Source: Phycisphaerae bacterium (GTDB lineage: Bacteria; Planctomycetota; Phycisphaerae; Sedimentisphaerales; Anaerobacaceae). Taken from it: a DNA stretch of 38,701 nt. Position numbers and translations under genes: made by a program. Below are positions 32,113 to 38,701 of the stretch, one piece after another. The notes beneath the pieces were generated by a model. It made no database searches, was not told where the DNA came from, and saw only the letters and a list, made by a program, of their open reading frames with translations. The stretch lies in assembly GCA_030604525.1 (NCBI GenBank), contig JAUVVQ010000020.1, forward strand, positions 1 through 38,701, given 5' to 3'. Position 1 is the first letter of the stretch. The number at the start of each line of letters is the position of its first letter.

Positions 32113-33161
32113 TTAGATTATCAGCATAGCGTCGCCATAGGAATAAAAGCGGTATCGCCGGCTGACAGCATATCGATAAGCTTTTAAGATTTCATCAAGA
32201 CCTGCAAAGGCGCCTACGAGCGCAAGAAGCGTTGATTGGGAAGGTGGAAATTGGTTATCATACCATCCACTATCTTGAACTGGTAACCGGGGCGAATAAA
32301 AAGAGAAGTTTTCCCACAGGCAGCTTTCAGGCGAGAATCCTCTGAGGCACTTTCAAGAGCCCGAACTGATGTTGTGCCCACAGCGATTATCCGCCCGCCT
32401 TTTCCCCGGACATCGTTGATTATACCGGCGTTTCGTTCATCTATACTGAAATCTTCCTGATGAATTTGGTGGTCCTCAAGCATCTCTTCGGTGACAGGCC
32501 TGAAAGTCCCGGTGCCTACGTGAAGCGTTATATAAGCAAAGTATATCGGCAGCTCTTTGAGTTTTTTTATAAGCTCTTTTGTGAAGTGAAGACCTGCTGT
32601 CGGTGCTGCTATCGCTCCCGGACTCCTTGCATAAACCGTCTGATATCTGAGCTTGTCCATAGCAGCGGATTCCAAATCATCGCCTCTTTTTATATAAGGC
32701 GGAAGGGGAGGAAAGCCAATCTTATCAAGCACCTCTGACGCCGGCAGCTTGGTTTCCAGCTTGAGAATACATAACCCGTCGATTCTTTTCTCGATAATTT
32801 CAGCCGGGCAGAAAATCCCTTTCTTCGTATCTTTAATGAGAATGCTCTCCGATTCTTTTACCTTGCCGGCGCCTTTGAGAAAAATTTTCCAAATCCCTTT
32901 ATCCCTCTCGGATAAGAAAAGCCCTTCCAGTTTCGCCCCGGTAGCTCGCTTTGCAAAAAAGCGTGCCGGAAGAACTTTTGTGTCATTGAGCACAAGACAG
33001 TCACCGCCGGCCAGGTATTCCGACAGGTTGCAGAACCGACTGTCAACAAGTTTATTTCCGTTGCGAAAGTGAACCAAAAGTCTCGAATCGCTTCTTCGCC
33101 CCGCCGGTTTCTGGGCGATTAATTCACGCGGTAATGCATAATTCAGTTTATCTGTTTTCAT
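32113..33161 (-). pseudogene. queA: queA with a single-base frameshift near its end
   Basis: S-adenosylmethionine:tRNA ribosyltransferase-isomerase of queuosine synthesis. The intact part (33161 to about 32240) includes 'YALPRELIAQKPAGRRSDSR', 'LVLNDTKVLPARFFAKRATG', 'PTAGLHFTKELI' and 'LHVGTGTFRPVTEEMLEDH'. After FHLP the frame reads NQRFLRS and stops at 32214. One base more within the GGG at 32238-32240 (CCC on the coding strand) gives [15 protein letters not shown] and then '[18 protein letters not shown]', the normal QueA ending, to a stop at 32113-32115. The corrected protein has about 349 residues, the family length. It is either a real mutation or a base missed in a homopolymer. No ribosome site is evident before the ATG. 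Confidence 0.9.
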
Positions 33162-33340
33162 AACAAAAAATTATCAGACCATTAAAATTCAACGAAAATA
33201 TTTATACCTGATTTATAACTTAAAACCGGCTTTTTGCATTAATTATTTGAAACCTTACATAAGCCGGTCGCCTTTCGCGGCGATATCAATATTGTAAAGC
33301 CAAAAACCGGTTTTGTGAAGCTTTTTGAAAGGGATTGAAT

Positions 33341-33529
33341 ATGGCTTCGAAAAAGGACATGGAACAAACCGCTGTCTCTATTACTTCACTGGACAGAAAC
33401 CAGCTAAAGAAGCGAATAAAAAATTTCAGAGGAAGATTCAAACTTGATTTCACCGAGCGCTATCTCGATAAGCTCAGTGTCGAACGATTAAGACACATCC
33501 TTTTCGCCGCCTTTATAAACGCCGGATAA
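33341..33529 (+). CDS. Small basic hypothetical protein
   Basis: A 62-residue protein, rich in Lys and Arg in its middle ('LKKRIKNFRGRFKLDFTERY') and ending in a helix 'LSVERLRHILFAAFIN'. I believe similar short proteins occur in related genomes but cannot name a family. The ATG at 33341 has AAAGGG seven bases upstream, a good ribosome site; a TTG six bases earlier is also in frame. It stands alone on the plus strand, divergent from queA with about 180 bases between. The composition and ribosome site suggest a real gene. Confidence 0.55.
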   Translation: MASKKDMEQTAVSITSLDRNQLKKRIKNFRGRFKLDFTERYLDKLSVERLRHILFAAFINAG

Positions 33530-33722
33530 AACAGGTATGTAAACTGACAAACTTCCCGGTCGTTGCCGCCCTTTACGGGCTCCTATGTCTGCTATTTGAC
33601 GTTAACCAAAAACTAAATTATACCCAGGATTATATAACCTTTTGACTTCCATTTCGTATAATATGAGAGCGCATTTGGCAGTCAGACAGTAGCAAAGGGC
33701 TCAGATCACAAACCGGGCATAG
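33530..33722. other. Spacer without recognisable genes
   Basis: No frame with coding character is seen between the small gene and the subtilase remnant. A TTGACT (about 33642) and a TATAAT (about 33657) lie nearby but only about nine bases apart, too close for a promoter. Confidence 0.4.
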
Positions 33723-33926
33723 CTAACAAAAAGCCATATCCCGAATCCCATTAGGAATCTCTTTGTCTTTTGCGGTAGATTGTAGAACTGTCCTGACATC
33801 ATTCGGCGTAGTCGCCACACCATTAGAGATTAGCAAAGCAGCTACTCCGGAAACATGTGGAGCGGCCATAGATGTGCCTTGCTTTTCACCATATCCCCCG
33901 CCTAATAGCGTAGAACTGGACTTGTC
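33723..33926 (-). pseudogene. C-terminal remnant of an S8 subtilisin-like protease
   Basis: Sixty-seven codons between in-frame stops read SSTLLGGGYGEKQ, then 'GTSMAAPHVSGVAALLIS', then 'NGVATTPNDVRTVLQSTAKD' and KEIPNGIRDMAFC. GTSMAAPHVSG is the catalytic-serine signature of subtilases. The Asp and His segments that should precede it are missing, as is any start. The fragment is in the same reading frame as the lipoprotein at 34020, from which it is separated by a TGA and a TAA and about 30 codons. A decayed protease gene, perhaps once joined to the lipoprotein domain, is the likely explanation. No matching remainder was found nearby. Confidence 0.75.
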
Positions 33927-34019
33927 TTATCTTTGACCTTGTGGCTGTAATACGTGAGACTCATGCCCCCAATGGCCGGAAATAAAAACGAGGGAAATAG
34001 ATGACTGGCCCTGGTTTTC

Positions 34020-34361
34020 TCATTCCCGGCCCAGTGCGCGAAACTCTCCCGTTTCTTCAATAATTACAGGATAGCCTTCGACGCTTGACGGTATCTTGTC
34101 TCGTAGCTGCTGTGGTTTTGAGGCTGTAAAAATTTTGATACAATGCTTACCTTCGGAAAGCCCGATTGCAGTTCCTTCGACTCCGGGAATGGCCATCCAT
34201 TCATTTGTTTTGTCTTTGAGGACTTGTTCGATAGCTCGCTCCGACATACACTGTCCTTTACCAAGGTCGCTGGGGCCGGCATAAGAACCACAGCCGGCAA
34301 GAATACCCGCTACGGTCATAGCACCAATGCTCAGCGTAATAATCGCATTCTGCCTATTCAT
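34020..34361 (-). CDS. Lipoprotein carrying the protease N-terminal domain
   Basis: A 113-residue protein with a clear lipoprotein signal: 'AIITLSIGAMTVAGILAGC', Cys24 being lipidated. The mature part (about 43-110) closely parallels the N-terminal domain of the neighbouring secreted protease: GVEGTAIGLSEGKHCIKIFTA here and GVEGTAIGLNQNDRLAIKVF there, followed in both by 'P...V.GYPVIIEETGEFRAL'/'LDGVTVEVVVTGKFYAL'. No protease domain follows in frame without stops. It could be a stand-alone inhibitor or chaperone of the protease, or the front part of a broken protease gene. The frame is open to 34406, but the signal peptide favours the ATG at 34361; GGAGG lies 14 bases before it, which is far. 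Confidence 0.65.
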   Translation of the reverse strand: MNRQNAIITLSIGAMTVAGILAGCGSYAGPSDLGKGQCMSERAIEQVLKDKTNEWMAIPGVEGTAIGLSEGKHCIKIFTASKPQQLRDKIPSSVEGYPVIIEETGEFRALGRE

Positions 34362-34504
34362 CGATATGCATACAACCTCCCGCCGTTGAGGAAAGGCGAC
34401 TAACATTGCACTTTGTTTTCCCTATGGCATAGTAATATCAACGACACTGGCCAGCATTTATGCCAGAGGCGTGCTGTACCATATTAAAGACTTCTTAAGT
34501 CTTA

Positions 34505-35569
34505 TTATTCGCCATCGATAGTTACTTCGAAGGTCTCAAGCACCGCGTCAATCGGATTGGCTATCGTCCGGCGTCCGCCTCCGGCAAAAAGCAAACCGAC
34601 AGGATTACAGTCCGCATCGTTGGTCACAATTAGCGATCCTGAGTCCCCTGCTTTGCTAAACCAGCCTCTACTTGGAAGGATTATTATCTGATTCACAAAG
34701 CGCGCCACATCGTCCACACCATTACCATCAACGTCACCATAACTAACATTCACCGTGGCGTTAATCCCACTGACTGTTCCTTTGGTCAAGCCGGTTGTTC
34801 GGCCATATTTCTGGACTTCCAGGCCTAACAAGGCACCTTCGAAGATAGTTGAGCTTGGTGTCCCATACCCGTCTGACGGAGTTGCATTGTTAACATCAAC
34901 CGTTGTGGTGAGGGCAATGGCCGCATCGATGGTGTTGTTAACACCCTCAGTAAAATCGATCTCAACGTAATCAAACAGCGTGCCAATAGAATCCTCCGGA
35001 TATACACCACCATCAAAATCCCCGGGCTGCAAGACGTTATCGTCGATCTCAGCATTGTTGCAATTGGCATACACATGGTTGTTGCTGAGGGCATAGACAT
35101 TATTACCATCGCTAACCCTGCACCCGAGTGTTCCGGCGGTGATATCTGGATGGCCGGTTGAGACGCCAATCGGGACCGGTCGGTCAAAACGAGCGGTCGG
35201 ATCGACAGTATCGTTGCTCGGTGGTTTCTTTTCGGGTTTACCGGGCTGACCACCTTTTGCCAAGGCGTAGAATTTACCCGTCACTACCACCTCAACCGTC
35301 ACGCCGTCAAGCTCTTGAGGAATACCGCGAACACCCGGTCTGGCTGTAAAGACCTTGATTGCCAGCCGATCGTTCTGGTTAAGCCCGATGGCCGTACCCT
35401 CGACACCATCCATCGCCATAAGGAGGTCTGTGTGTTTTCCCTGGACTTCTCTGACGCGATCAAAGGCCCAATCGCTGTTCCCTTGGGCCGATAGGACGCC
35501 CGAAGAAACAAAGAGTCCAAAGATGACGACAACTACTAAAAGTGCTTTACAAAAAATTCGTCTTGTCAT
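34505..35569 (-). CDS. Secreted S1-like serine protease
   Basis: A 354-residue exported protein. The signal peptide covers about 1-28 ('ALLVVVVIFGLFVSSGVLSA'). A small domain at 55-102 (GVEGTAIGL...TGKFYAL) is shared with the adjacent lipoprotein. A trypsin-fold domain of the NAL1-like type starts at about 131 ('PVPIGVSTGHPDITAGTLGC'), with His165 in 'ALSNNHVYA', Asp215 in 'NTIDAAIAL' and Ser310 in 'KAGDSGSLIV', a complete triad in normal order. A loop DVDGNGVDD (279-287) looks like a calcium-binding dockerin/EF-hand-type loop. The substrate is unknown. GGAGC lies eight bases before the ATG. Lipoprotein and subtilase remnant follow downstream on the same strand. Confidence 0.83.
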   Translation of the reverse strand: MTRRIFCKALLVVVVIFGLFVSSGVLSAQGNSDWAFDRVREVQGKHTDLLMAMDGVEGTAIGLNQNDRLAIKVFTARPGVRGIPQELDGVTVEVVVTGKFYALAKGGQPGKPEKKPPSNDTVDPTARFDRPVPIGVSTGHPDITAGTLGCRVSDGNNVYALSNNHVYANCNNAEIDDNVLQPGDFDGGVYPEDSIGTLFDYVEIDFTEGVNNTIDAAIALTTTVDVNNATPSDGYGTPSSTIFEGALLGLEVQKYGRTTGLTKGTVSGINATVNVSYGDVDGNGVDDVARFVNQIIILPSRGWFSKAGDSGSLIVTNDADCNPVGLLFAGGGRRTIANPIDAVLETFEVTIDGE

Positions 35570-35636
35570 AATTTTGCTCCTTACTTTTTGAGACTTTCAA
35601 TTTAGCGCAATCTGACATTTCCAATATAATCTTATA

Positions 35637-35678
35637 TATATCCTTGCTCAGCCACGTCTCTAAATCTCATTCCTAATA
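35637..35678. repeat. Direct repeat copy 1
   Basis: A 42-base unit beginning TATATCCTTGCT and ending TCCTAATA. A second copy lies exactly 100 bases further on, with 35 of 42 positions identical. Neighbouring bases on both sides are also similar between the copies. Confidence 0.7.
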
Positions 35679-35716
35679 ACATATCAAATCTGTCTCGCAA
35701 AATCAAGATTTTACCA

Positions 35717-35836
35717 GGATTTCCCATATAACATTGTATATCCTTGCTTAGCTACACCGCTAAGTCTCATTTCTAATAGAATAGGCCCTATACTATCAAA
35801 TCTCTGACAAATGCGCCACTTTTATATGGGAAATCC
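35717..35836. repeat. 15-bp perfect inverted repeats enclosing about 90 bases
   Basis: GGATTTCCCATATAA at 35717-35731 is the exact reverse complement of TTATATGGGAAATCC at 35822-35836. Copy 2 of the direct repeat lies between the arms. The form is that of a small non-autonomous element (MITE-like) or a large RNA hairpin. No target-site duplication is obvious. The CCATATAA core also occurs in the inverted repeat at 912-930. Confidence 0.65.
35737..35778. repeat. Direct repeat copy 2
   Basis: The second 42-base unit, beginning TATATCCTTGCT and ending TTCTAATA, diverged from copy 1 at seven positions, five of them transitions. It sits inside the 15-bp inverted repeat. Confidence 0.7.
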
Positions 35837-35929
35837 AGAGCTCATATAAGTTTTGGTATCTCAACGTGTTTTTACATAAGACAAGTACGGAATTTTTGAG
35901 AGGGACAGGGATAATTTTTTCAATTGATA

Positions 35930-35958
35930 TGGCCAATAGTTGAAATTGGTGGTATAAT
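35930..35958 (+). promoter_or_regulatory. Probable promoter of the GH130 gene
   Basis: TATAAT at 35953-35958 with a TGGCCA 17 bases upstream (35930-35935; four of six consensus bases). It lies within the reading frame upstream of the ATG at 36020, which supports that ATG over the earlier possible start at 35924. Confidence 0.45.
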
Positions 35959-36019
35959 TCACATATTCTTAGGCAGCGATAGTAGAAAATGGTATTTGTC
36001 GATATTTAAGGGAACATTT

Positions 36020-36937
36020 ATGAAGACAAGAATTTTTAAGCGATCACAACATAATCCTATCATTTCGCCTTTGGATCTACCTTTTCCAGCGGCAGCTGTA
36101 CTAAATCCCGGCGCTTCCGAACAGGGGGATGATGTTGTGCTGCTACTGCGCGTTGAGGACCATGCCGGGCACTCGAATATCTATGTTGCACGTAGCAGCA
36201 ACGGGGTAACAGATTGGAGGTTTGAGTCAGAGCCGATACTTCGCTATGGTGAGCAAGACTGGCGGTATGAACAGTGGGGTTGTGAAGACCCACGCATCAC
36301 GTATTTAGCAGAGGAGAAACGCTGGTATATTACCTACACTGCCTACTCGCCCAACGGAGCCGCTGTGGCATTGGCGTATACCGAAGATTTTGTCCGTGCT
36401 GAACGAGTCGGGCTGCTGTTTTCTCCAAACAACAAAGACGCAGTACTGTTCCCGCAAAAATTTGGTGACCGATGGGCGGCACTCCACCGCCCAGATGCCG
36501 GCGGTATGGAGCACATTTGGTCGGCTTATTCTCCCGATTTAGTACACTGGGGTGAACCACACTGTGTGCTGCCTGAGCTGGGCGGCGCTGCATGGGATGG
36601 TGCCAAGGTGGGTGCAGGACCACCTCCAGTTCTCACGGAACACGGCTGGCTTCTGATATACCATGGTGTTAAGGCTTATGGTGGTCAACTTGTTTATCGA
36701 GCTGGTGTAGCTCTGTTGGATAAAGACAGACCTCATAAAGTTGTTGCCCGTTCACGAAACTGGATATTCCAAGCTGAAGCGCCATATGAACTGTCCGGCT
36801 TGACACCAAATGTGGTGTTTCCGACCGGCCTTCTAATTCGAGGCGATGAGTTGTGGATGTATTACGGAGCTGCTGATACGTGCACGTGTCTGGCAACCGC
36901 TAAACTTAACGAAATTATGGCGATTCTTACAACTTAA
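36020..36937 (+). CDS. GH130-family glycoside phosphorylase/hydrolase
   Basis: A 305-residue five-bladed beta-propeller enzyme of glycoside hydrolase family 130, mostly phosphorylases that cleave beta-1,4- or 1,2-mannosides. Family marks in order are 'NPIISPLDLPFPAAAVLNPG', 'LLLRVEDHAGHS', 'WGCEDPRITYL' with the catalytic Asp in the EDPR motif, 'NNKDAVLFPQKFGDRWAALH', 'GAGPPPVLTEHGWLLIYHGV' and the ending 'NVVFPTGLLI...MYYGAADT'. There is no signal peptide, so it acts in the cytoplasm. AAGGGA precedes the ATG by six bases. No mannan-related transport or other glycosidase gene is in view, so its substrate is open. Confidence 0.9.
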   Translation: MKTRIFKRSQHNPIISPLDLPFPAAAVLNPGASEQGDDVVLLLRVEDHAGHSNIYVARSSNGVTDWRFESEPILRYGEQDWRYEQWGCEDPRITYLAEEKRWYITYTAYSPNGAAVALAYTEDFVRAERVGLLFSPNNKDAVLFPQKFGDRWAALHRPDAGGMEHIWSAYSPDLVHWGEPHCVLPELGGAAWDGAKVGAGPPPVLTEHGWLLIYHGVKAYGGQLVYRAGVALLDKDRPHKVVARSRNWIFQAEAPYELSGLTPNVVFPTGLLIRGDELWMYYGAADTCTCLATAKLNEIMAILTT

Positions 36938-37611
36938 AGCATTATTAAATATGACAAGCCCTAATTCCCTTGACCGCATGGTAAATGTATCAACGACCAA
37001 CTCGTTATACAAAAAATGACCACTTTCACAGGTACATCAGGTTAAACTACGCGAAATTGAAGAGCTCTTGTATAGACCGTAGGTGATCTGTTTACACGAA
37101 CCAAAGAACGGAGAACAAACATTTCATGACCGCACTCTGTTCACACATGTGGTCATGATACCGCCCATAGAGAGATGGATGATTGAGTTTGTCACAGGAG
37201 GGTCAAAGGATATATAAAATGTTTACATTTTCTGGGAATTTTTTAAGTCTTTGATATTACAAGTCTTATGAATTTGGAAATTTTGCGATTTTATGGGCTA
37301 TTTACCATTTGGGTTGTATTATGGTTGTAGGTGCGCCAAGGGTTTTGATGTAGACAAACTGGACAATCCAGTCTGGTCAAAGCTTAGCCACCAGGTCAGA
37401 ACAGAACTTTGCACATATGGAGGTAACAACGATTTTCAAACGACATTTGATGTGGCCGCCCCACAAAGAGTTATAGCCTCCATAATACAAAGCATAGAAA
37501 CTTATCTTGACATGTGGTATGCATCAAATATATATTGCCTATTGTCGTGGCTTCGTGCCGAAGTTTTCTGGTTTGTGGCAATATTGTTATTATTTCACTT
37601 AGGAACCCAAT
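36938..37611. other. Spacer with possible decayed coding fragments
   Basis: There is no convincing gene. One plus-strand frame from about 37083 to 37216 reads 'HEPKNGEQTFHDRTLFTHVV' and 'MIPPIERWMIEFVTGGSKD' between stops and might be a remnant, but it matches nothing I know. A near-perfect hairpin, CATGACCGCA (37125-37134) with TGTGGTCATG (37148-37157), has one mismatch and no T-run. An open frame at 37293-37682 begins without a ribosome site and overlaps the next gene's start by 71 bases, so it is doubted. Confidence 0.4.
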
Positions 37612-38211
37612 ATGAGGTATCTAACTCTGGCAGTTTTGATACTAATTCATTTAGCTGGCTGTTCAACTCGAACTGTCTCTAACTCACCACGTACAGCAAT
37701 TGAGCAGATGCTGCTTTCTACCGCTGTGGATACCGCCCTTGAGAAGTTTGAACTCCCTCAAGCCAAGGGGAACAAAGTCTACATCGACCTTACAAATCTC
37801 GCCGGTCCCGATTCTGAATATATGAAGGTAGCGATACGTGGACGTTTCGCTGAAATTGGAGCAATTTTGACCAATACTCTCGACGATGCTGAATTAATAG
37901 CCGAAGTGGCTTCCGGCTGCCTGGGCACGGAGTACAAAAGCTTCATCATAGGCATACCATCTATTCCCGTTCCAGGCTCCACCATCCCGACGCCGGAAGC
38001 TTCCATATTCCGCAAAGTGGAGCAAACTGGAATTATGAAGTTTCTTATCTTTGTCCACGCACAAGGCCAATTCGTAGCTCTCGACCAGTATTACGCCAGG
38101 TCCGACCGCCATGAAAGCTTCTTCCTTTGGCACCGCTCTCAACAGAAAGACAACATCCGCGAAAGCTGGGAAAAAGCCGACGCAAAAACAAAACAGAAAA
38201 ACTCCGAATAA
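37612..38211 (+). CDS. DUF6655-type lipoprotein
   Basis: A 199-residue protein with signal 'LTLAVLILIHLAGCS' and lipobox LAGC, Cys17. The mature start 'SNSPRTAIEQMLLSTAVDTA' is the mark of a planctomycete lipoprotein family (DUF6655, recalled from pattern). Residues about 50-130 alternate strands and helices; proline-rich 'IGIPSIPVPGSTIPTPEAS' separates two parts. The C-terminus is highly charged. Function is unknown; an outer-membrane or periplasmic location is likely. AGGAA lies seven bases before the ATG. It converges with the pyruvate kinase gene, 14 bases away. Confidence 0.78.
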   Translation: MRYLTLAVLILIHLAGCSTRTVSNSPRTAIEQMLLSTAVDTALEKFELPQAKGNKVYIDLTNLAGPDSEYMKVAIRGRFAEIGAILTNTLDDAELIAEVASGCLGTEYKSFIIGIPSIPVPGSTIPTPEASIFRKVEQTGIMKFLIFVHAQGQFVALDQYYARSDRHESFFLWHRSQQKDNIRESWEKADAKTKQKNSE

Positions 38212-38225
38212 CAAACAACAACGAT

Positions 38226-38701
38226 TTACAATGTCGTGCTATGGTCTCGGAGCCAATCAAAATCCACTTCTTTGATTGTTTTTTTATACTTTAGGAATTG
38301 TTCTGTAAATTTAATGATTTGATTCATCATTTGTACCGTCACAACCGGGTGCTGACCAACTGCCGTCTCACCGGAAAGCATTACGTAGTTTGAGCCATCC
38401 AGTATTGCATTAGCTACGTCCGTTACCTCTGCACGTGTCGGCCTGATATGCTCTGTCATACTTTCAAGCATTTGAGTTGCGGTGATTACAAATTTCTTTC
38501 CGCGGTTACATTTTCTGATAAGCATCTTCTGCAATATTGGGATTTTATATATCGGTAAAGACACTCCCATATCACCACGAGCGATCATAATCCCATCAGA
38601 AGCTTCCAATATTTCATCGATATTTTGAATCCCCTGCCGATTTTCAATCTTTGCAATTATCTGACATTTCAACCCGCTGTCCTTAATAAAGTCTTTGACG
38701 T
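38226..38701 (-). CDS. pyk: Pyruvate kinase, 3' part, no C-terminal domain
   Basis: The 3' 158 or so codons of a pyruvate kinase that runs off the window end. It makes pyruvate and ATP from phosphoenolpyruvate and ADP. The TIM-barrel motifs 'IIAKIENRQGIQNIDEIL', 'DGIMIARGDMGVSLP', 'VITATQMLESMTEHIRPTRA' and 'SNYVMLSGETAVGQHPV' are intact. The protein stops about 45 residues after the barrel motif GETAVG, at 'DFDWLRDHSTTL'. The usual C-terminal allosteric domain of about 110 residues is absent. A TTG at 38672 is internal, as upstream codons continue with VKDFIKDSG. Confidence 0.93.
   Translation of the reverse strand, partial: VKDFIKDSGLKCQIIAKIENRQGIQNIDEILEASDGIMIARGDMGVSLPIYKIPILQKMLIRKCNRGKKFVITATQMLESMTEHIRPTRAEVTDVANAILDGSNYVMLSGETAVGQHPVVTVQMMNQIIKFTEQFLKYKKTIKEVDFDWLRDHSTTL

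Noticed and set aside
34825-35253. Minus-strand open frame of 142 codons inside the S1 protease gene
   Set aside because: Shadow frame of a gene with clear signal peptide and catalytic triad.
35924-36019. N-terminal extension of the GH130 protein from 35924
   Set aside because: It runs through the TATAAT promoter element; the ATG at 36020 has a good ribosome site and the family-typical start.
37293-37682. Plus-strand open frame of 129 codons before the DUF6655 lipoprotein
   Set aside because: No ribosome site, overlaps the well-supported next start by 71 bases, and matches no family; possibly a decayed gene.
1-38701. tRNA genes, rRNA, CRISPR arrays, transposases
   Set aside because: No cloverleaf-like segments with TTCGA arms, no regularly spaced repeats and no transposase motifs were seen. 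A covariance search (tRNAscan-SE, Infernal) would settle the RNA question.

Overview
The window is a stretch of bacterial chromosome of moderate GC content, dominated by housekeeping genes. Several features point to Planctomycetota, probably a Phycisphaerae/Sedimentisphaerales-like lineage. These are a membrane protein opening with the CxxC...CxxC zinc ribbon common in that phylum, a DUF6655-type lipoprotein, a very long BadF/BcrA-type CoA activase, a short IspG, a GluRS with an insertion after its KMSKS-type loop, and dispersed simple repeats of the 'cacgaaggacacgaag', 'cgcaaaggcgcc' and 'acacggattaacac' kinds. The taxonomic call is inference from family knowledge; there is no rRNA in the window. 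I saw no tRNA, CRISPR array or insertion sequence.

Layout. 1-960 is gene-free and carries the dispersed repeats. 961-1956 holds two AT-rich small genes (TPR membrane protein, CxxC zinc-binding protein). 2012-9154 is a mixed-strand block: YbjQ-domain protein, tadA, a PIN/TRAM membrane protein, a membrane protein, ispG, an alpha/beta hydrolase, lexA and bioY. 9228-15280 is a minus-strand run: a helix-turn-helix/transmembrane/coiled-coil protein, nnrD, larB, tsaD, DUF362 and a lipoprotein, with a TTGA stop/start overlap between the last two. 15447-20853 (plus) carries the 1458-residue CoA activase and a membrane-anchored PCMT-family methyltransferase. 20981-33161 is a long minus-strand run: two paralogous membrane proteins, alaS, recA, thpR, a PfkB kinase, a DNA methyltransferase, an EcoRV-like endonuclease, gltX and queA. 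33341-38701 is an accessory end: a small conserved-looking protein, a subtilase remnant, a lipoprotein and a secreted S1-like protease that share an N-terminal domain, a repeat-rich spacer, a GH130 enzyme, a DUF6655 lipoprotein and the end of a pyruvate kinase.

How genes work together. The theme of the core genes is translation and tRNA biology (tadA, tsaD, alaS, gltX, queA, thpR) plus DNA repair (lexA, recA). The restriction-modification pair lies tightly between gltX and pfkB and is visibly more AT-rich than its neighbours. This suggests a horizontally acquired cassette set into an otherwise collinear run pfkB-thpR-recA-alaS.

Points that deserve most attention: (1) the endonuclease at 29428-30228 carries EcoRV's catalytic and DNA-contacting motifs but its partner methyltransferase is not of evident M.EcoRV type; (2) queA is broken by a single-base shift at 32238-32240; (3) larB appears to start at an ATT codon; (4) GluRS contains a helix-turn-helix-like insertion; (5) one ~50-residue domain is shared by a lipoprotein and an adjacent secreted protease, with a subtilase remnant in the same reading frame just downstream of the lipoprotein.
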